Source: a virus. From it: DNA of 39,701 bases. The notes under the pieces were generated by a model. It did not search any database, had not been told where the DNA came from, and saw only the letters and a program-made list of their open reading frames with translations. Position numbers and translations under genes: made by a program. Location: positions 1-39,701 of IMG/VR virus record IMGVR_UViG_3300027971_000098; one strand, given 5' to 3'. Below, piece after piece: positions 37,244 through 39,701 of the stretch (within the stretch, counting starts at the first letter, position 1; every line of letters starts with the position of its first letter).

Positions 37244-37920
37244 TGTTCATACACAATCCCCTACCAGTTCAAGAACTTACTAGTATAGAAAAAGATGGTA
37301 AAAGATTTTATCTAGTAGATGGGGAAGAATATCCCTCAGTAACTACTGTTCTCTCTTCTTATAAGAGCAAATCGATTGCGGAATGGAGAGAACGAGTAGG
37401 AGCTTCAACTGCAGAAAAGATAACAAGACAGGCTACGACCCGGGGAACGGCAGTTCATCAGCTATGTGAAGATTATGTAAATAACAAAGAGAACTATACT
37501 AGCAAAGCTATGCCTGCTAATGTTTCCTTGTTTAAACAAATCAAAGATTTTCTTGACGATAAACTGCAATCAGTATATAATCTAGAAATACCGTTGCATT
37601 CAAAGGTACTAAAAGCAGCCGGTAGATGCGATATGCTTGGCCGCATAGATGATAAAATCTGTATTGTTGACTATAAGACGTCATCTAAGATTAAGAAGGA
37701 CGAGTGGATAGAAGGTTACTTTCTACAGACCACAGCCTACTCGATGATGGTCGAAGAGATGTACGATCTTAAGATCGATCGAATCGTAGTAGTTATTGCA
37801 GTAGAAGAAGAAAATGCCCCGCAGATTTTTATAAAGTCTCCGGATGAGTATAGATCTGAAACGATTAACTTATTTAAATTATATCATACAAATGGCACGC
37901 AAAAAGAAAGTAGAATTTAA
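37243..37920 (+). CDS. PD-(D/E)XK exonuclease, RecB/Cas4-like
   Basis: 225 aa. RGTAVHQLCE (His motif), AGRCDMLGRID (D), IVDYKTSSK (D, K) and FLQTTAYSMMVEE (Q-x3-Y) are in RecB-nuclease order. Probably a DNA exonuclease used in recombination or nucleotide salvage from host DNA. The gene overlaps the next by 29 nt. Confidence 0.87.
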   Translation: MFIHNPLPVQELTSIEKDGKRFYLVDGEEYPSVTTVLSSYKSKSIAEWRERVGASTAEKITRQATTRGTAVHQLCEDYVNNKENYTSKAMPANVSLFKQIKDFLDDKLQSVYNLEIPLHSKVLKAAGRCDMLGRIDDKICIVDYKTSSKIKKDEWIEGYFLQTTAYSMMVEEMYDLKIDRIVVVIAVEEENAPQIFIKSPDEYRSETINLFKLYHTNGTQKESRI

Positions 37921-38431
37921 GAAAGAAGCTCTCTATAGCAGCGTAGGTAATTCTGCACAAGAGATTTTTAACAAGATTGGTATCAATAATGCCATGTCAA
38001 AGACTGTTATGATTCAGACAGCTCGAGCATATATTGATAATCAGAGTAATCCAGTCCGAGCATGTAACGCTATTCTACTTAAGCTCGGTGTACCAGTACA
38101 ATTTAATGCTGAGATGCGTAAGAGCAGAGTATACGCATTAACAGCACTAGATGAAGCAACGACTCAAGGTGAAAATTTTGATCCTAAGTCAGTATTGTCC
38201 ATTGCCGAAAAACGTCTAGAAAAGTTGAATACTATTTTAGGCAAAGATATCAGTGTTCAAGAAGAAAAGGAGGTATCCACGTCTAAGTCATCTATTGCTA
38301 GAGAAATCTATGCAAGTATGATCGATAAAAAGACAGGTGATATTGTTCGAGAGATATCAGAAAGGTTAAATATTGAGAAGCAGTCGGCTTATGGGTATTA
38401 CTATAGTGCAAAACGAGCACTAACAGTTTAA
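37892..38431 (+). CDS. Hypothetical DNA-binding-like protein
   Basis: 179 aa from ATG 37892. A basic start (MARKKKVEFKKE), a central helical region and a C-terminal REISERLNIEKQSAYGYYYS that looks like a helix-turn-helix. A transcription or replication accessory role is possible but not shown. The overlapped upstream start at 37844 lacks a ribosome-binding site. It ends just before an intrinsic terminator. Confidence 0.68.
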   Translation: MARKKKVEFKKEALYSSVGNSAQEIFNKIGINNAMSKTVMIQTARAYIDNQSNPVRACNAILLKLGVPVQFNAEMRKSRVYALTALDEATTQGENFDPKSVLSIAEKRLEKLNTILGKDISVQEEKEVSTSKSSIAREIYASMIDKKTGDIVREISERLNIEKQSAYGYYYSAKRALTV

Positions 38432-38433
38432 GC

Positions 38434-38464
38434 AAACGGGCTTCAATGCCCGTTTTTCTTTTTT
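38434..38464 (+). terminator. Strong intrinsic terminator
   Basis: Stem AAACGGGC (38434-38441) / GCCCGTTT (38448-38455), loop TTCAAT, then a T-rich tract (TTTCTTTTTT). It follows the stop at 38431 by 2 nt and closes the long replication/sugar operon. Confidence 0.92.
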
Positions 38465-38480
38465 AGTTCTAGGAGGTGCC

Positions 38481-38678
38481 ATGGATTACAGAAGAGCATC
38501 AGAACTCGAAGAAATGATTCAAAATCAGATCTTCTACGGAATTCCAATCTCAGAAATATCATCAGATATGCTAGATGATATGGATAACGAAGATCTGAGA
38601 ACGTTCTACATCATAGTTAACATGCTTCACTGGGAAGCCATAGATGATCTCACAAAAGAAGTTGATTTTATTTCGTGA
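38481..38678 (+). CDS. Small acidic hypothetical protein
   Basis: 65 aa (MDYRRASELEEMIQNQIFYG start), preceded by a very strong AGGAGG. Helical, acidic (DDMDNEDL), with Trp/Tyr in the C-terminal part. No family recognised. The promoter for the next gene lies in its 3' end. No own promoter is evident after the terminator, so readthrough or a distant promoter is needed. Confidence 0.68.
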   Translation: MDYRRASELEEMIQNQIFYGIPISEISSDMLDDMDNEDLRTFYIIVNMLHWEAIDDLTKEVDFIS

Positions 38679-38690
38679 CGAAATTAATAT
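38662..38690 (+). promoter_or_regulatory. Sigma70-type early promoter (TTGATT-N17-TAATAT) inside a coding end
   Basis: -35 TTGATT at 38662-38667, spacer TTATTTCGTGACGAAAT (same T-rich/CG pattern as the cassette promoters), -10 TAATAT at 38685-38690. The upstream stop TGA lies within the spacer. It drives the DUF932 gene. Confidence 0.78.
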
Positions 38691-38720
38691 ATACATGTCA
38701 TTAATTAAAGGAGATATGAC

Positions 38721-39653
38721 ATGGCACACTTGATTGAGAATATGGCTTATGCTGGCGAAGTACCTTGGCATGGTTTGGGTAAGGAAGTACCTGCTGACCT
38801 GTCCCCTGAGCAAATGCTCAAGACTGCAGATCTAGACTGGACCGTTGATAAGGTTCCTACTTTTATTGATCTTAACGGTGTTAAGACTGCAACTGGTCGT
38901 CATGCGCTAGTTCGCTCGTCTGATAACAGCATTCTCGACGTCGTTACTACCGACTGGAATCCTGTCCAGAACCAAGAAGCTTTTGAGTTCTTTGATGAGT
39001 TTGTACATAGCGGTGATATGGAGATGCATACCGCCGGCTCGTTGAAGAACGGTCAAGTCGTCTGGGCTTTGGCTAAGATCAAGGACGGCTTTGAGCTGTT
39101 TGGTGGTGATGAAGTGAAGGGTTATCTGCTCTTTACTAATCCGCATAAGTTCGGTCAATCGATCGATATTCGTTTTACCCCTATCCGAGTTGTTTGTAAT
39201 AATACCCTTACGCTTGCTCTAGATGCTAAGGCTGCTAACTCTTACAAGATGAATCATCGTCGTACGTTTGACGGCGATGTTGCTAAGGAGATGCTTGGTA
39301 TTGCTAAGGATAAGCTTCAGACCTATAAGGAGATGGCTGCTTTCCTCGGTAGCAAGCGTTATAACGAGGATAAGGTAAAGGAATACTTTGCTACTATCTT
39401 CCCCGGCCTTACTAAGGAAGAAGGTAAGATGTCTCGTAATGCCGTTCAAGCGCTTGATGTTTTGGAAAAGCAGCCTGGTGCTAAGTTTGCCGAAGGTAGC
39501 TGGTGGCAACCGTTCAACGCAGTTACGTTTATGACTGATCACCTGCTTGGTCGTACTAACGAGACCCGTATTCAGTCGGCCTGGTTTGGTCCTAACAAGT
39601 CCCTCAAGATTAAGGCTCTAGAGAAGGCTGTTGAGTTTGCAGAAGCTGCTTAA
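38721..39653 (+). CDS. DUF932 family phage/plasmid protein
   Basis: 310 aa. MAHLIENMAYAGEVPWHGLG, then TTDWNPVQNQEAFEFFD, LLFTNPHKFGQSIDIRFTPI then RVVCNNTL match DUF932 (phage/plasmid-related TIGR03299 type), whose role is unknown. AAAGGAGAT precedes the ATG. Codon use is biased toward CGT, TCG and GCT as in the ATPase at 5128, consistent with a highly expressed early gene. Confidence 0.9.
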   Translation: MAHLIENMAYAGEVPWHGLGKEVPADLSPEQMLKTADLDWTVDKVPTFIDLNGVKTATGRHALVRSSDNSILDVVTTDWNPVQNQEAFEFFDEFVHSGDMEMHTAGSLKNGQVVWALAKIKDGFELFGGDEVKGYLLFTNPHKFGQSIDIRFTPIRVVCNNTLTLALDAKAANSYKMNHRRTFDGDVAKEMLGIAKDKLQTYKEMAAFLGSKRYNEDKVKEYFATIFPGLTKEEGKMSRNAVQALDVLEKQPGAKFAEGSWWQPFNAVTFMTDHLLGRTNETRIQSAWFGPNKSLKIKALEKAVEFAEAA

Positions 39654-39701
39654 TGTTTATCGTTACCATCACTTAATGCTAATATACCAGTATTTTTTAT
39701 T

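Overview
The window is a stretch of a T4-superfamily myovirus genome (tailed phage of a Gram-negative host). The evidence is the T4-type replication set (UvsX recombinase, gp41-type helicase, gp61-type primase, RNase H), aerobic ribonucleotide reductase with ThyX, T4-late-type promoters (TATAAATA), small conserved virion proteins of T4-like phages, a nested Rz/Rz1 spanin pair (which implies an outer membrane) and dense ATGA/TAATG gene overlaps. The host cannot be named from sequence alone.

Layout. 1-3168: uvsX, helicase and a small metallopeptidase. 3140-4451 (minus strand): LpxH-like phosphatase and two paralogous small membrane proteins, with a late-type promoter. 4488-8606: a second metallopeptidase, an AAA+ ATPase and many very small ORFs. 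8603-13513: a hypervariable early block in which near-identical sigma70 promoter/leader units each drive one or a few tiny ORFs. It also holds a CAU tRNA (probably Ile2), a minus-strand basic protein, an 11-bp-pitch repeat array (possible origin or operator) and a structured non-coding RNA whose loop is complementary to the ribosome-binding leaders of the same block. The block is visibly richer in G+C than its surroundings. 13719-14441: putative PD-(D/E)XK nuclease. 14565-23217: late virion genes, including a run of probable internal head proteins carrying capsid-targeting-like N-termini, a complete Dps ferritin, fibre-like proteins and holin-type genes. 23258-31230: primase, thyX, spanins, nrdA-cupin-nrdB, RuvC-like resolvase and small proteins. 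31250-35379: a five-gene sugar-nucleotide cassette (nucleotidyltransferase, epimerase, glycosyltransferase, heptokinase-like GHMP kinase, GmhA-like isomerase). 35379-39653: RNase H, conserved T4-like hypotheticals, a RecB-like nuclease, a strong terminator and a DUF932 protein.

How it works together. Early genes appear to be read by host sigma70 RNA polymerase from promoters with about 17-nt spacers, many with the -35 box fused to the preceding stop codon. Virion genes follow T4-late-type -10 boxes. Nucleotide synthesis and recombination/replication genes feed phage DNA synthesis. The heptose-like cassette, the LpxH-like enzyme and the spanins all point to the Gram-negative envelope. The most novel candidate is the promoter-cassette system between 8603 and 12604 together with the putative anti-leader RNA at 11955-12140.
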